64,000 nucleotides of DNA, taken from Timema cristinae (taxonomy: Eukaryota; Arthropoda; Insecta; Phasmatodea; Timematidae). The position numbers and the translations under genes were made by a program. The stretch lies in contig JBCFYV010000024.1 of NCBI GenBank assembly GCA_039000515.1, positions 44,470,019-44,534,018 of the forward strand, read 5' to 3'. The notes beneath the pieces were generated by a model. That model was not told the origin of the DNA. It did not search any database and saw only the letters and a program-made list of their open reading frames with translations. This document shows, piece by piece, positions 22,798 to 33,848 of the stretch (positions are counted from its first letter, which is position 1; each line of letters begins with the position of its first letter).

Positions 22798-23107
22798 GAG
22801 GGGTTTGGGAGATAGTGGGGGCGATATTTTGTAAAAAAAACTTGCTGCTCTGATTTTAGCGTGTGATAACTAAAAGGGGAACTGTAACTAGGCCACCTGA
22901 AATGGGAGATTAATGTTCTTAATAATGTTGTTGTATGACATCATAACTTTAATTTTCATGTTGATGATGGTCCTAACGATATGGACTAGAATAATTAAAA
23001 TTAAAGTTCCTCTTTATAGAAACGAGATTATACTATCGAGAATTGATTGTCGCTTAGGTATCAGATCGATTAAAACAATATGATTGCCCTTTAAGTATGC
23101 CATTAAA
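22794..23107. other. Unannotated
   Basis: Nothing recognised before the SINE A that follows. Confidence 0.4.
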
Positions 23108-23580
23108 TTTGTGATCTGGCGGTCTAGGGGTAAGGTGTCGGACTTCTGTGCTGGGGATCCCGGGTTCAACCCTAGGTCCCGGCACACATTCATCCGATTG
23201 TCAAACCCTTCCTTCACCTCTGACAAGACATGTATTAATCACAACTTGTGAATGTGGGGAATGCCAGGCCTCCACCGTGGTTCGGATCCCACGTTAAACT
23301 GTAGGTCCACCATTTAATCTCGTAATAATAATTATTATTATTATTAGCACCGCGTCTTACTACCCGTTTGGGTTATACGCACCTACGCTAATATGTAACG
23401 GTAGGGTGATTGTTAGGTGAAATGGAGGACCTACAGTTTAACGTGGAATCCGAACCACGGTGGAGGCCTGGCATTCCTCACATTTAATCTCGTAATCACC
23501 CTACCATTACACATTAGAGTAAGGTGCGGACAGCCCGAACGAATAGTAAGACGCGGTGCTAATAATAATAATAATAAATA
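23108..23580 (+). repeat. SINE A, full length, split by another SINE A
   Basis: Head and body lie at 23108-23326, the interrupted tail resumes at 23482, and (AAT)n ends near 23595. Box B here is GGGTTCAACCC. The insertion lies in the pre-tail region ATTTAATCTCGTAATCACCC. Confidence 0.9.
23327..23481 (-). repeat. Nested SINE A, 3' half only, 15-bp TSD
   Basis: 155 bp from (ATT)n and GCACCGCG through to GGCATTCCTCAC, lacking the head. The TSD ATTTAATCTCGTAAT is perfect at 23312-23326 and 23482-23496. Confidence 0.95.
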
Positions 23581-23782
23581 ATAATAATAATAATATAATT
23601 TTTTGTTATTTTCTGTGGAAATTTAGCTGTATTGATATTGGAGCGTACTCTGTTACTTTCGAGCTGTGACGCAAACTATATTTACATTTTAAGCGGGTAC
23701 ACACTACATTTATAAACCGTTTATTTCACAAGGTGTCTCTACCAGTAGGCATATAATTATATGTATGTATTTTTATTTTGTA

Positions 23783-24024
23783 TAGCACCACGTCTTACTA
23801 CCCGTTCGGGTAATACGCACATGTACTAATTATTATAATGTATTAGGAATGAGTTAGGTTATATTGAAAGAAAGTGTACTTGCATTTGTGGGGAGGGATT
23901 GTGGAAAACCAGTTAGGAAAACCACTTTAGTTACACCCTTCCGGATTGAACCCAGATCCACCCGTCATTGGCATTATAGTCTATTGTGAGAGTGACGCCT
24001 TAAACCAGGCGGCCACCAAAGAGG
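23783..24024 (-). repeat. SINE B, full length
   Basis: Tail TAGCACCACGTCTTACTACCC to head GACGCCTTAAACCAGGCGGCC. It ends directly at a long (TA)n array. Confidence 0.85.

Positions 24025-24092
<68 letters not shown>
24025..24092. repeat. (TA)n microsatellite, ~68 bp
   Basis: Pure AT alternation between two same-strand SINE B copies. Confidence 0.97.
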
Positions 24093-24094
<2 letters not shown>

Positions 24095-24288
24095 CCCCAA
24101 TGTTGTAAGAATAGTTAAGTGAGGATTTAAAAGAAATGTAGTGGCATTTGCGTGTAGGAAGAGTGGGAAACCATTTTAAAAAAAATCTCAGGTACTCCCG
24201 AACGAGATTTGAACCCTGAACTGCTCGTCTAGATCAATCCAGCCTATTGCGAGGGTGACGCCTTATAATAAACACACCCTCCCTTGAG
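24093..24288 (-). repeat. SINE B, second copy in tandem
   Basis: TTTAAAAGAAATGTAGTGGC, GAGTGGGAAACCATTTTAAA, then the head GCGAGGGTGACGCCTTATAAT. It is in the same orientation as the copy across the (TA)n array. Confidence 0.7.
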
Positions 24289-24534
24289 AAGTAATTTAAA
24301 CATGATTGATATGAGGATGGTTTTGAAGAATATCTTTTTAATGTGATAGATGGTGTAATCTTTATAAATAAATATACTTTATCAACTCGCAGCTTACTAC
24401 TTAATATAATATATCCAACCCTTGAATTGAGCTATATACGTATAGTGTGGTAGGACTAATTAATATGTAAATAGTGAATAAATTCATTAGTGCTAATATG
24501 AATTAAAGCAATGTCTTTTTTACTTTCTCGCTAT

Positions 24535-25135
24535 CTTACAGGTAAAGAAAGTATTGTGATCGTAAAAAAAAATTGAATTCGAGATTTTGATGAATCTTGA
24601 CGTTTTATGACCCCCCGAATCCGAAAAAGTGTTTTTTTTAATTTCCGTCTGTCTCTCTCTCTCTCGACTAGAGCCTAAAATATTTTAACCAATAGGCTAA
24701 AACTTGGTATCTATGGTTTTAATAGGGTTTCCCCGAGGCATTTTTGGAATTTGATATCTAACCCTAAAATTAAAGGTAGATTAGTGAAGGGCTAAAAAAG
24801 AAAAAAATCTATTTTCTTAAAATCGGCTCAAACGATTTTGATTAAAATTCGAACCTAGGCGTTGATTGATATTATACATAAACTGGCTATTTTCATTTTC
24901 CCATAAAAATGACCCTTAGGGTACTTTACAGAAGCTGAAACTTCCGTATCTCCGCAACTATTTGAGATACTAAATAACTTATCATTGCAAAATTGTAGTA
25001 CTATTAAAAATTCAAAAACTTTATATGAAATATATTTTTTTATAAAACCAACAGTTTCTGAGATATTGGAAAATATATTCAATTTTGTGAACTTTTGTTG
25101 TAAAGAGATAGGCCTACTACAAAATTTTGACGCAA
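24535..25135 (-). repeat. Family R repeat, longest copy
   Basis: The reverse complement matches 2955-3510 along its length: AGTATCTCAAATAGTTGCG, TGTAAAGTACCC, TTAGGCTCTAGTCG, then GAGAGAGACAGACGG and CGATCACAATACTTTCTTTACC. The outer end at 24535 is CTTACAGGTAAAGAAAGT. The next base block (25139) is a SINE A. Confidence 0.65.
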
Positions 25136-25138
25136 TAA

Positions 25139-25432
25139 TTGGTGACCTGATGGTCAAGGGATAAGGTGTCAGACTTCTATGCTGGCGGCCGGGGTTCAAT
25201 CCTCGGTCCCGGTAAAGATTTATCTGATTACCAAACCCTTCCTTCACCTCTGACAATACATCTTGTGAATGTGAGGAATGCCAGGCCTCCACCGTGGTTC
25301 GGATTCCACGTTAAACTGTAGGTCCTTCATTTCATCTCACAATCACCCTACCATTACACATTAGCGTAAGTGCGTATAACCCGAACGGGTAGTAAGATGC
25401 GGGGCTAATAATAATAATAATAATAATAATAA
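25139..25432 (+). repeat. SINE A, full length
   Basis: Head GGTGACCTGATGGTCAAGGG, complete body and a tail with (TAA)n. It lies immediately next to the family R end. No clean TSD found. The 145-codon minus-strand frame here runs across both repeats and is not a gene. Confidence 0.88.
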
Positions 25433-26644
25433 TTAAATATAAGTCTCTCAAAAAATTTTATGTTATTTTTCTCTAAACCTCTTAGATGAAATGTTTGTAG
25501 AGCAATGATCTAACTTTCTCATTTTAGATTCAATAGTCAATATTTACCTATTTTATTGGTCAAAATTTATAAATGAGGAATTTAATAGCAATGCAATAAC
25601 CATAGATGTGCAACCCCTAATTAAATGTCGAAAATTTTAAACCGGAAGTCGACATTTTAATACGAAGTGTTGACCCCACGGGGACCTAATATCAATATTT
25701 TGTATAAATCCAAATTTACAAATGAAGACTTTAATTCCTTAAAAACAAAATTATTAAATTTAAAACCATGAATAAATAAGTTTTACGTATGACTAGCGTA
25801 ATTTGTTATAGGGTTTGCTAGTGTATATTATACTATGAATTTTGAGTAAATATTTCCATTTTTATGAAATTGAGCGAGAAAGTTCGTGAGAGTTCAATTT
25901 TTTTTATTTTCACAACAACACTAAAGTTTTATTTATATTAGTATTTTGTTAGAAACACTTTTAGAATAAAACCTATTTTTTTTTTGTGTTTAACATTGGT
26001 AATCTTATACTATATTGCTAATATCATTTAATAGATATTTTTGTAATCTATGAACAAAAATTTCTGATGGAGGTCACATGACCTAGCTTATGGACACTTG
26101 AATATTGTTTTAGTAACATTTGTAACTCTTGTTTCTCTCTATCAAGATCTAAGTGTATTTTAGCTATCCAATGTCATATATCAAAGATTGTTTCATACAG
26201 TAAGCATTTTAAGTATACTTACAATTTTGGTAAATATTCTATCCTGTCTGTTAAAGAAAGTGAATGTGTTGTTGTTCTTTTTTAAAAGAAGAAAAGAAAG
26301 TGTGTATTCTTATCCATCTTATCTTATTCTCTTTTGTTGTTTCTTAGTACTTTAATGCCTTTGAAAATGGTCTTCGTTCCCAAGTTAGGGTGGAAATTCA
26401 ATTTGTGAAGTTTGTGCTGGAATAGTATGTTAGTCTCAAAGGAAATGTTTTTCCTGTCTGGTTTTTTTCCCCCTACCCTCAGAAATGGCCCCACTTTACA
26501 ACTGATTGTTTTGTAGAGCGGCAATTTAAATAAGTCTAGCTAGAAATGAGAAGACAAATATAACTAACTGTGAGATATCATTTTTGTGTAAGCCCCCAAT
26601 ATTTTGGAGGAATCTTTTCCACATAAGTTAGCAATTATTCTTGG
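25433..26644. other. Unannotated AT-rich stretch
   Basis: More than 1.2 kb without recognisable exon or repeat boundary. A 66-codon minus-strand frame at 26324-26524 has no motif. Confidence 0.4.
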
Positions 26645-26690
26645 GACTGCGTGCTACTACCCATCTGGGTTATATGCTATTAATTAATTA
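26645..26690 (-). repeat. Shared SINE tail fragment
   Basis: GACTGCGTGCTACTACCCATCTGGGTTATA resembles the A/B/D tail on the minus strand. Nothing of the body remains. Confidence 0.4.
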
Positions 26691-26814
26691 ATTGAGACAA
26701 TGTTTTGATTGAATTTAATTTTATAAAGACTTAAAGTAAAGATTGTGAACATTTAAATAAAATAAATTATAGACCTAGATGTATTTTTTATTCCATTGAT
26801 TTTTTTTGTTTTTG

Positions 26815-26965
26815 ACACACTAGATCCGTTTTAGCGTGTTTGTCTACTGAGATAAAGGTTCCGGGTTCGATTCATGGGATGGCTGAATCATTTATATTTA
26901 ATGAAATTTGGGTTTTCGCTTTTCACAATGATGGATTAATGACCTAGCGTTATGCATATTATTGA
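26815..26965 (+). repeat. SINE C, 5' part
   Basis: GTCTACTGAGATAAAGGTTCCG, box B GGGTTCGATTCATGG, then TTTCACAATGATGGATTAATG, as in the copies at 2550 and 60899. Confidence 0.65.
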
Positions 26966-27228
26966 TTTAAGTTATTTTATATGTCGTGTTCTAATATAAT
27001 CAGTCAGTTCAGAAAGTGCAAGATAAATACTTAAAATAAATAAAATACATTTGTGTTCGCTTCTCTTTTTTAAACGTCTTAATAAGCTTCGATCTCATAA
27101 TTGAGTTTATAGACAACGATAAAATGAAAAATAAAATAAACTAATAAATTTCAGTAAAAGTAATAATTTTTGCAGTTTTTTCTTTGCTCTACAAAACATA
27201 AAGTTCCCTCAAATAATTATTAAAATAT
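26966..27228. other. Unannotated
   Basis: AT-rich, nothing recognised. Confidence 0.4.
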
Positions 27229-27330
27229 ACCCACTTCGATGACCGCATGGTCTAACACGCTACTATCGTGTTAGACTAGACTACTGAAGACTAAGATCAT
27301 GGGTTGCATTTCATGCATGTCTTTTGGGAC
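27229..27330 (+). repeat. SINE B head fragment
   Basis: CCCACTTCGATGACCGCATGG, then TCTAACACGCTACTATCGTG, a clear Leu-like head. The rest is lost. Confidence 0.6.
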
Positions 27331-27571
27331 TATTGTTCAGTCCCCATGATTACATTTATCACTTTTACCAACCATAGTCAATAAAACATAGATAAATGTA
27401 AGTTTGGTGCTCTATAACACGTAGCCCATTGTGATTTGAAATCAATTAATCACCAAGTATATCTTATAATTAGTTTATCACTTGTTCAAAGAGTCCCATA
27501 AATAAATAAACACATTCTACCCCCTCCACCCCCTAAGGTTTATAATACGATAACTATGCTAGTATTATATA

Positions 27572-27690
27572 ATATGCAGCCTAATTTGCGTGGAGTAATA
27601 TTGGGAACCCATTTAGGTAAAAAAAAAAACACCCTCATTACATCGGACCGGTATTTGAACCCCGTCACTGACAATCCAGTCCAACAAGAG
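27572..27690 (-). repeat. SINE B fragment
   Basis: AATTTGCGTGGAGTAATATTGG, CCATTTAGGTAAAAAA and box B region TATTTGAACCCCGTCACTG. Confidence 0.6.
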
Positions 27691-28240
27691 ACAAAATACA
27701 TTCCTAAATTATTTAATTTTATCAAATTACAAAACAAAATAGATTAAACCTTCGTAAGATACAGTAAAACCAGAAGTGTTGATAAACTGGGTTTAAATGG
27801 TTAAAGCTACACTAATACCTTAATTTTATTAAAAACATACGTTTGGATAACCTTTTAGAGAATCTAAAACTATATATTCTTTGCAACCAATGTTGATCCC
27901 ATTTTACTCTATTGTTATTTTATTTAAATTTATTTATAACACTCCTTAAAGTGATTGATGCAGACTCGACTCGACGTACGAGTGCTTAAGAGAAAATCTA
28001 GTAGGTTTTCCTATTTGATAAGTTTATTCGTATGGAAATTAAGGTAGATCAGACGCAAGTTTACACCACTGGTATCATTTCCTAGTCTGCAAAGAGAAAT
28101 ATTTGATGGATGAGAGCTATGTGACAAAACATATCAATAATAATATTAATAATATTAATATTAATAATAATAATTAATAAATCTTACAAGCTTTAACTTT
28201 GAGAGAGAACGTGTTGCTATAAACAACCTCCCTCGATTTT
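27691..28240. other. Unannotated AT-rich stretch
   Basis: Holds an (AAT/ATT) mixed microsatellite at 28135-28180. No gene seen. Confidence 0.4.
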
Positions 28241-28486
28241 TTAAGCACCCTGTATTATTAACAACCTGGGTTATACGCTTATGTACAAATTATCCTAAAT
28301 GGTTAGGGATGAGTAAGGTTAAATTTAGAGGAAGTGTACTCGCATTTACGTTGAGAGCGAGTGAAAACAATTTAGGAAGAAAAAAACCCATAGTACACCC
28401 AACTGGGATTGAACCACGCTCTCCCCATCATCGGCTGTCTAGTAAACTACGTCAGTATTGCCTGAGACCATGCGACCACCGAAGTG
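28241..28486 (-). repeat. SINE B, near full length
   Basis: Degraded tail, GAAGTGTACTCGCATTTACG, box B GGGATTGAACCACGC, and head GCCTGAGACCATGCGACCACC. It is followed directly by a 5'-truncated SINE A. Confidence 0.78.
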
Positions 28487-28500
28487 GATCCCTATTTATT

Positions 28501-28641
28501 ATTATTATAGCACCGCGTCTTACTACCATTCGGGTTATACTCACTTACGCTAATGTGAATGTAGGGTGATTGTAGATGAATGGAGGACCTACAGTTTAAC
28601 GTGGAATCCGAACCACGTGGAGGCCTGGCATCCTCACATTC
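28501..28641 (-). repeat. SINE A, 3' half only, imperfect TSD
   Basis: About 141 bp. The TSD is ATCCCTATTTATT (28488-28500) versus ATCCCTAATTTATT (28642-28655). At least four bases are missing relative to sister copies, each inside a repeated-base run or short repeat. Confidence 0.85.
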
Positions 28642-28655
28642 ATCCCTAATTTATT

Positions 28656-29230
28656 AAACGTTGATTCAATACAGAAACCTACGAGTTAAAACCTTCAATG
28701 AGATCACAGGATTATATTTCAGTTGAAAAGGATATCGTGTAAGTTTGTCGTAGTATTGGTGGATCGATTGTTAGTTTCAAAGCTTAGTTTAGACATATCG
28801 AATCAACGACCGTATCATTTGTATGGTCCGCTGATGTGTTTTAGCATCAGGCTCAAAGCTAGATAACGTGATTCACAAAGCTCTCGAAAACATCATTTCA
28901 GATACAGAAATTAAATGGTCTACAGGAAGAACATTTTGTAATTTAAATTGAAAAGCAAACAGTGAGCAAAACCTTTTAATGCAGTGAGCAGTATTAATCG
29001 CGTAATGTAATAAACCAAATTTGTTAGCCTGTGAACACAGTAACTGTGTTTTAAGTATGTAAAATTACGAAATAAATTTGGGCACATTTAATATTAAAAC
29101 AAAGAGAGTAGTTTTTGATTAATTAATTTTCTCTAATATAGTGATTTTTTGTTTATAACGCCCTCACAATTAACCCTTATTTACGATTCCACGCCATAAT
29201 CTTATGAGACTAGTTAGTATATGTACGTGG
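28656..29230. other. Unannotated
   Basis: Nothing recognised. Confidence 0.4.
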
Positions 29231-29231
29231 C

Positions 29232-29305
29232 ATTGTCCGGGGTAGCCACGTAATGCATTGCGTTGTTACCCTGCGTTGCCCGGGGCAGCCACGTAATGCA
29301 TTCAG
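29232..29305. repeat. Two-copy 43-bp tandem repeat
   Basis: CCGGGGTAGCCACGTAATGC at 29237 recurs as CCGGGGCAGCCACGTAATGC at 29280. It is followed by CAGACAGACAG. It looks like the GC-rich terminus of an old element. Confidence 0.6.
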
Positions 29306-29990
29306 ACAGACAGAAAAAAATATCTTTATTTTATTTCTTATGACCCTGTTTTTATTACATTAAAAAAAACTAATCAAAAAACTCAAAATTTCTACTTTGA
29401 GGTGCTTATGTTCGTGCACGGGAGCTATTAATTTTTAATTTCAGCCCTCTAGTTACGTTAGATATCACACAATGCTCATGACAGACAAACAAACTCTTAA
29501 TTTTATTATTGTACATTAAATAAAGAAACTAGTAACATAATTCATTTTATTTCAAAATTCGTACGAAAGAAGGTAATTTGCGCTCAGAAATCGAATCCGT
29601 AGTGAGCTACGAATTAATCTTATCCTACTTTGCACGATGCCTTAACCATACAGCCAACCCTCCCCTATTCTTTAGTGAGATGTAAATAAAGTTTCTCCAA
29701 GATTATTAGACATAATTCTCTTTCACAACGCCTCAGCGGTTATACCAACGTCTTTGGTCCATGGATGAAGAACATCACTTCCCTCAACTACGCTTAATTT
29801 ATGTCGAGAATACAGCTTGATCCAGGAGTTTCATCTTAGTGTAGTTTTCTATAGTCTTCATTAGAAAACTGTAGAACTGAAATCAATTTAAAAATAATTA
29901 TTTTTAAATCATAAGAAGTTACCATTTCACTGTTGTCAGGAGGAAAATGCATAGAAATTCATTTTGATGTTATTTTTTACTGGGAAAATA
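29306..29990. other. Unannotated; one weak tRNA-like block
   Basis: AT-rich; 29340-29480 loosely recalls family R. At 29575-29655 a minus-strand box-B-like GATTCGATTTCTGAG and a box-A-like stretch suggest a decayed SINE head. Confidence 0.3.
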
Positions 29991-29994
29991 CCCA

Positions 29995-30070
29995 AAATAC
30001 CAGCTGGGAATCAAACCCGAGACCCCTAGCTCGTAGCAAAGTTCAGTGACCAGTACACCACGGAGCGGTG
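29995..30070 (-). repeat. tRNA-like SINE head
   Basis: On the minus strand CTCCGTGGTGTACTGGTCACTG (box A) and GTCTCGGGTTTGATTCCC (box B) are about 40 bp apart. The following body is not one of families A-E. Confidence 0.45.
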
Positions 30071-30237
30071 AGCTAAACAGTTAAAAGCTATATTCAAATT
30101 TATCTTTAAGTTAAACATGCACGCATAAGAATAGAAATCAAGACCTTATACAAATTATAAGTTGAAATGTATTCTTTAGTTTTAAAATGTATTTTTTTTT
30201 ATTAATTTACTTTCCTTTTTTTATTCTTGTACTTTTT

Positions 30238-30480
30238 TGGAGGCCATCTTATTACCCACAAGGGCCATCTGCCCTAAATTATATTAATGGGGTAGGATTT
30301 AATAGGTTCGATTTAAACTAAGTGTACCCGCATTTACTTAAAGTTAGAGTAATAAACTTTTTTTTTTAAATATCTTAGAGTTCACCTGACTGGGATTCAA
30401 ACCTCAACTTCCCCGTCACTGGCAAAACCACACTAGACAAACTTTCAAGTTTGTTCCACGTTCCCATCGATGCGAGCACC
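30238..30480 (-). repeat. SINE B, diverged
   Basis: CTTATTACCCACAAGGGCC is a degraded tail. AAGTGTACCCGCATTTAC and CACCTGACTGGGATTCAAACC follow. The head is poorly preserved. Confidence 0.65.
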
Positions 30481-30900
30481 TTAATTATTTAATTCATACC
30501 TATACGGTCCCATAGAAGTCCTGACCTTTCAAAATACTCTTCCTTGAAACTGTCCTTTGTCTTCATGTTGCTCACAGAGGGTAATATTCCTCACCTTTCA
30601 TTGTTACGAGTAGTAAATTAAGATAAAGCCCCAGGCGACGCTAAGATGAATAGTCTCTACTACTAAGTCAACTAATTTTAGTAGTTAGTAGAGTAATAAC
30701 CGTTAAAACGACCAACAGTGGCGTGTCGTGGGGTGTTGCCTGGGTAATATTGTACCTGTGATATGTTTTCCACCCACTTTGTCCTCTTTTGGCCAGTCAT
30801 ACAAAGGTTATACCCTAATTACCTCACATGGGAACATACGTTCGTTTATACCTGACAATTGAGTGTCCTACTGTGATAATTATATTCTTTCACACTAGAG
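30481..30900. other. Unannotated
   Basis: No exon or repeat recognised. Confidence 0.4.
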
Positions 30901-30904
30901 GCGA

Positions 30905-30955
30905 ATTTCATAATCAGACTTGGTACGTCTGAAATGCGGCGCTATATTAAAATAT
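30905..30955 (+). mobile_element. Diverged end of the 39.5-kb palindromic element
   Basis: ATTTCATAATCAGACTTGGTACG then TGCGGCGCTATATTAA parallels TTTCATAGTCAAATTTAGTACG and TGCGGCGCTACACTAA of the hairpin element at 39549-39750. Only one arm's worth is visible. Confidence 0.5.
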
Positions 30956-31046
30956 GTGGAAATCCACTCCTCAATGCAACCGTCTAAGATTTAAAATCTC
31001 CACCACTTTTTCACCGTAAATCCAGACTATTGTGACCTTGACGGCC

Positions 31047-31410
31047 TAACGTGGGAGTGTAGGGGACGCGTGTTTATATCCAAGCTTTTTTGGTCAAAAT
31101 AAATCAAATAATTATCCAATAGATTCATAGTTTAATTTTATTCCCACGGTGACCTCAACATTTCTTGAATATCTGTTAAGGTTGTCCTGGAATTTAAAGA
31201 ACACTTTTTCTCTTCATTTAAAAAGTATCACATTTAATACTATCATATTCATGCTGAATATTCAATAATTTTGGATCACTATGTTAAGAAGTTAAAATTC
31301 TATGTTTTTACTGAAGTAATATTTTTTTTTATTTTGGCAAAAAAATAAAAGTTTTACTATAAAATTTGCAAAAACCTGACCTTTTATAGAGCCCCCCCTC
31401 CCCCTAAACT
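31047..31410. mobile_element. Long-TIR MITE, copy 2
   Basis: Left AAAATAAATCAAATAATTATCC and right TACTGAAGTAATATTTTTT then TTATTTTGGC are inverted relatives of each other. The internal CTTGAATATCTGTTAAGG and GTCCTGGAATTTAAAGAAC segments are shared, inverted, with 41255-41707. Confidence 0.55.
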
Positions 31411-31690
31411 TCAGCCTTAAACACAGTGTGACCACTGTTGCGGGAGTATAAGAATGTGTCTCTATGCGTATCTATTGAAAAATTGCACAGTTTCTTCTAA
31501 GGAATGGTACTCCACAAATCCTCTTATGCTAGAGGCTAGATAACTATTTGAGTGACCGGGAGTACCCACAGATAAGTAGGATGTTTATCACCAGTTATCC
31601 ATGGCAGGCTCTCACCCAGAATGCAATAGAATAATGCTATTGCACATACCTCTATAAATCCTAGTAGATCTACATTGTTTTATAATGTTT
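31411..31690. other. Unannotated
   Basis: Nothing recognised upstream of the candidate micro-exon. Confidence 0.35.
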
Positions 31691-31718
31691 ACTAATGATC
31701 CTTTTTTTTTTTTTTCAG

Positions 31719-31755
31719 GTATGCTTCTCGAAATTCAACAACACGCCACTTTGAG
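31719..31755 (+). CDS. Candidate 37-nt micro-exon
   Basis: A textbook 3' splice site precedes it: ACTAATG (branch-point-like, 31691) then C-T15-CAG ending at 31718. A consensus donor GAG/GTAAGT follows at 31755/31756. Skipping one base, the 37 nt read YASRNSTTRHFE without a stop; the frame starting at the first base hits a stop at its end. 37 is not a multiple of three, so inclusion or skipping would shift frame. I cannot assign it to a gene. The known Ig exon is on the opposite strand, so it would belong to another transcript. It could also be a chance pairing of splice-like sites. Confidence 0.35.
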
Positions 31756-32205
31756 GTAAGTTAAAAATCAAGGTGTGATTAAAGGTGTTGGCGCATGCTA
31801 TAATTGGTTGCAATTTTTTTTTTACCTTATGGGATCATCAGGACATGCATTCAGATATCGGAATCATAAATGCGACACTGCTACTTTCATCTAAGGTCTC
31901 ACAGTGTGAAAAAGGACAAATGGTATCAAATGGCTTGGAGCCGGTAAATTACGAAGCCGATCGAGTCCAGTACAAGATCCTCACCTCCATGACGGATCAC
32001 TGGTGGCGAACGTGTATATTGGTAACTCTACAAATATTTCTGTAACCTGTGAGTTAAGTCTGTTGGGACAAGGATGAATTTAGAGAGCTTTCCCACCAAT
32101 CGCACACTAAATGGCTGAGTGTGAGAACGTGGTTTTCAAGGCAAAACTGGTTAAGAAACCTTTATCAAGGTCCTTATGGGAACCTTAAGGTTCTACGCTT
32201 GCGTC
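31756..32205. other. Unannotated, moderately GC-rich
   Basis: An 86-codon plus-strand frame (31785-32045) has no recognisable domain. The block has less AT bias than its surroundings and no repeat signature, so it may be unique intron sequence. Confidence 0.35.
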
Positions 32206-32207
32206 TG

Positions 32208-32345
32208 AAACCAGAATATGATGGTTGGAGGTAGTTTAGTTCTCTCTTTGCTATTCAAGGTAAGGGATGATATCTGCTCTCAACTCTTAAACCAGTGTGT
32301 GATGGTTGGAGGTAGTTTTTCTCTATTGCTATTCAGGTAAAAGTG
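32208..32345 (+). repeat. Two-copy ~80-bp tandem duplication
   Basis: AAACCAGAATATGATGGTTGG..CTTTGCTATTCAAGGTAAGG (32208-32265) recurs as AAACCAGTGTGTGATGGTTGG..ATTGCTATTCAGGTAAAAG (32289-32345). Each unit ends in a donor-like AAGGTAAG or CAGGTAAA. Confidence 0.75.
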
Positions 32346-33006
32346 AGTTAAAGGTGTTTTAGTAGGTGATATTCCCCACCGTTCATGTGATTACCTCACG
32401 CTAGGCTACTTATTCTCTATGGACGATGTGTTGGTTCTGTACCTTGAAGGTTCTACTTATTATAGCATTGAATGGTTTATCCGACCTTATATAAGCCTCC
32501 TGCTTCAGTGCGGGACCTAAGCTGGATTAGCTACTGGCTCTATGAACAGGGATGTGAAGGACTAAAGTAGAAGGTCTTAGAAAAGCAAGTGTTCGCTACA
32601 TATCAAGTGCATGGGACTTGATTTTATTTTCACTAATGGTCTTTCCGGTCTTTAAAATACATCATCTTTACCATTTTTTTTATCTTAGATTTTGTGGACC
32701 TGTAGTAATAAGCGTAGCACTTTAATAAAAATAATAGTTAAATTTAATAAAAAAAACTCCCTCAAATCACTGTGTTAGGTAAAGTCAACAAGAACTGCAT
32801 GATTTTTATAGGGTGAACCTTTAAGGGGGAAAAAAACAAACACATTCTTTTTACGCCTTATATTTATTATATTGAATTATAAGTTATATATAAAGGTATT
32901 GATAATATTCATTAAAAGTGACGGCTGCATAGCCCATGATGTGACGTATGAATAAATGAAAGTAGATGTCAATTAAGGTTTTTACAAAAATTGTTTGTTA
33001 ACATTG
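32346..33006. other. Unannotated
   Basis: No repeat or exon recognised. It is AT-rich after 32640. Confidence 0.4.
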
Positions 33007-33072
33007 TTAAATAAGTGAGTTTAGGAAGGCGTACCTTTCATAAGCTTTCACAAAGAAATGTCTGTTACTCAC

Positions 33073-33206
33073 AAATAAACCTCTTGGAAATTCTTCTAGT
33101 TGTCGAGGGCCTTTCAAAACATTCTGACTCGAAATAATGTCCCCGTGTCGTTTGGAATCCCCTTCCCCCGGCGACCCCTGTTCCATCTGATACTCTCTCT
33201 CGCACG
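33073..33206 (-). CDS. Weak exon candidate
   Basis: On the minus strand, a pyrimidine-bearing stretch ends ACTCAG at 33207. It is followed by 134 bp of open frame, richer in GC and CpG than its flanks, up to a donor GTGAGT (33067-33072). The peptide starts CEREYQMEQGSP and ends EEFPRGLF. It is acidic/basic mixed and unlike any family I know. The whole surrounding frame (33007-33291) is 94 codons. Splice-like ends and composition are the only support, so it may equally be chance. Confidence 0.2.
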
Positions 33207-33615
33207 CTGAGTACATTTCGAGGCGGAAGAGTATATGAAAGGTTGAATTGAAGTTGTTTCTTATTCCTTTCACTTTTGTCTTCTCACTCACCCACTTTCC
33301 TTTCGAGTTGAATGTTATTTCAGGTAATAGGAAGCCTTGGAAAAAGGTGGGGGGAGGGGGGGGGCAATAAAGGAAAGAAATACCATGTTTAGGTTTATTA
33401 TTTTTAGGAGACTCAAAGACATTAATTTGAAGGAAAGTAATGTTCTATCAGTCGACTTGAGAAAACCAACAGATCATTTAATACTTGGATAGATACAAAC
33501 ATAGCTGAGTAAACACAAAATAAATGGTAAAAATATCTGCCGTTTATTTGTAAATAAAGAGCCAGTTTATGAGTGAAATGTACACTTCGTTTAGCTCGAG
33601 AGATAACATGCTGGT

Positions 33616-33848
33616 CCGACACCTTAGCTCGGTCGGTAGATAATAGCGTTCCCGGGTTCGATTCCTTGAGTGGCCAAAAATTTACCATTACTGAAAATTA
33701 TGGGCTTACGCTTTCCCGTTGATGAATTGATGGTTGGGGACTGGATGTTTTGCCTGTTCTAGTATTAAGATAGATTATAAGGCATGTTAAGCTATGGCAG
33801 GCCTAGCAGGCCAGTAGTGGAAAATATATGATTTGAATAAAATACTGA
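33616..33848 (+). repeat. SINE C
   Basis: CCGACACCTTAGCTCGGTCGG, box B GGGTTCGATTCC, GATGGTTGGGGACTGGATG, GGCAGGCCTAGCAGGCCAG, and terminal TTTGAATAAA. This is the best-matching partner of the copy at 2550-2800. Confidence 0.78.

Noticed and set aside
24855..25292. 145-codon minus-strand frame
   Set aside because: It spans a SINE A and a family R repeat, both clearly non-coding elsewhere.
32460..32640. Possible exon in a balanced-composition segment
   Set aside because: No open frame of useful length and no paired splice sites.
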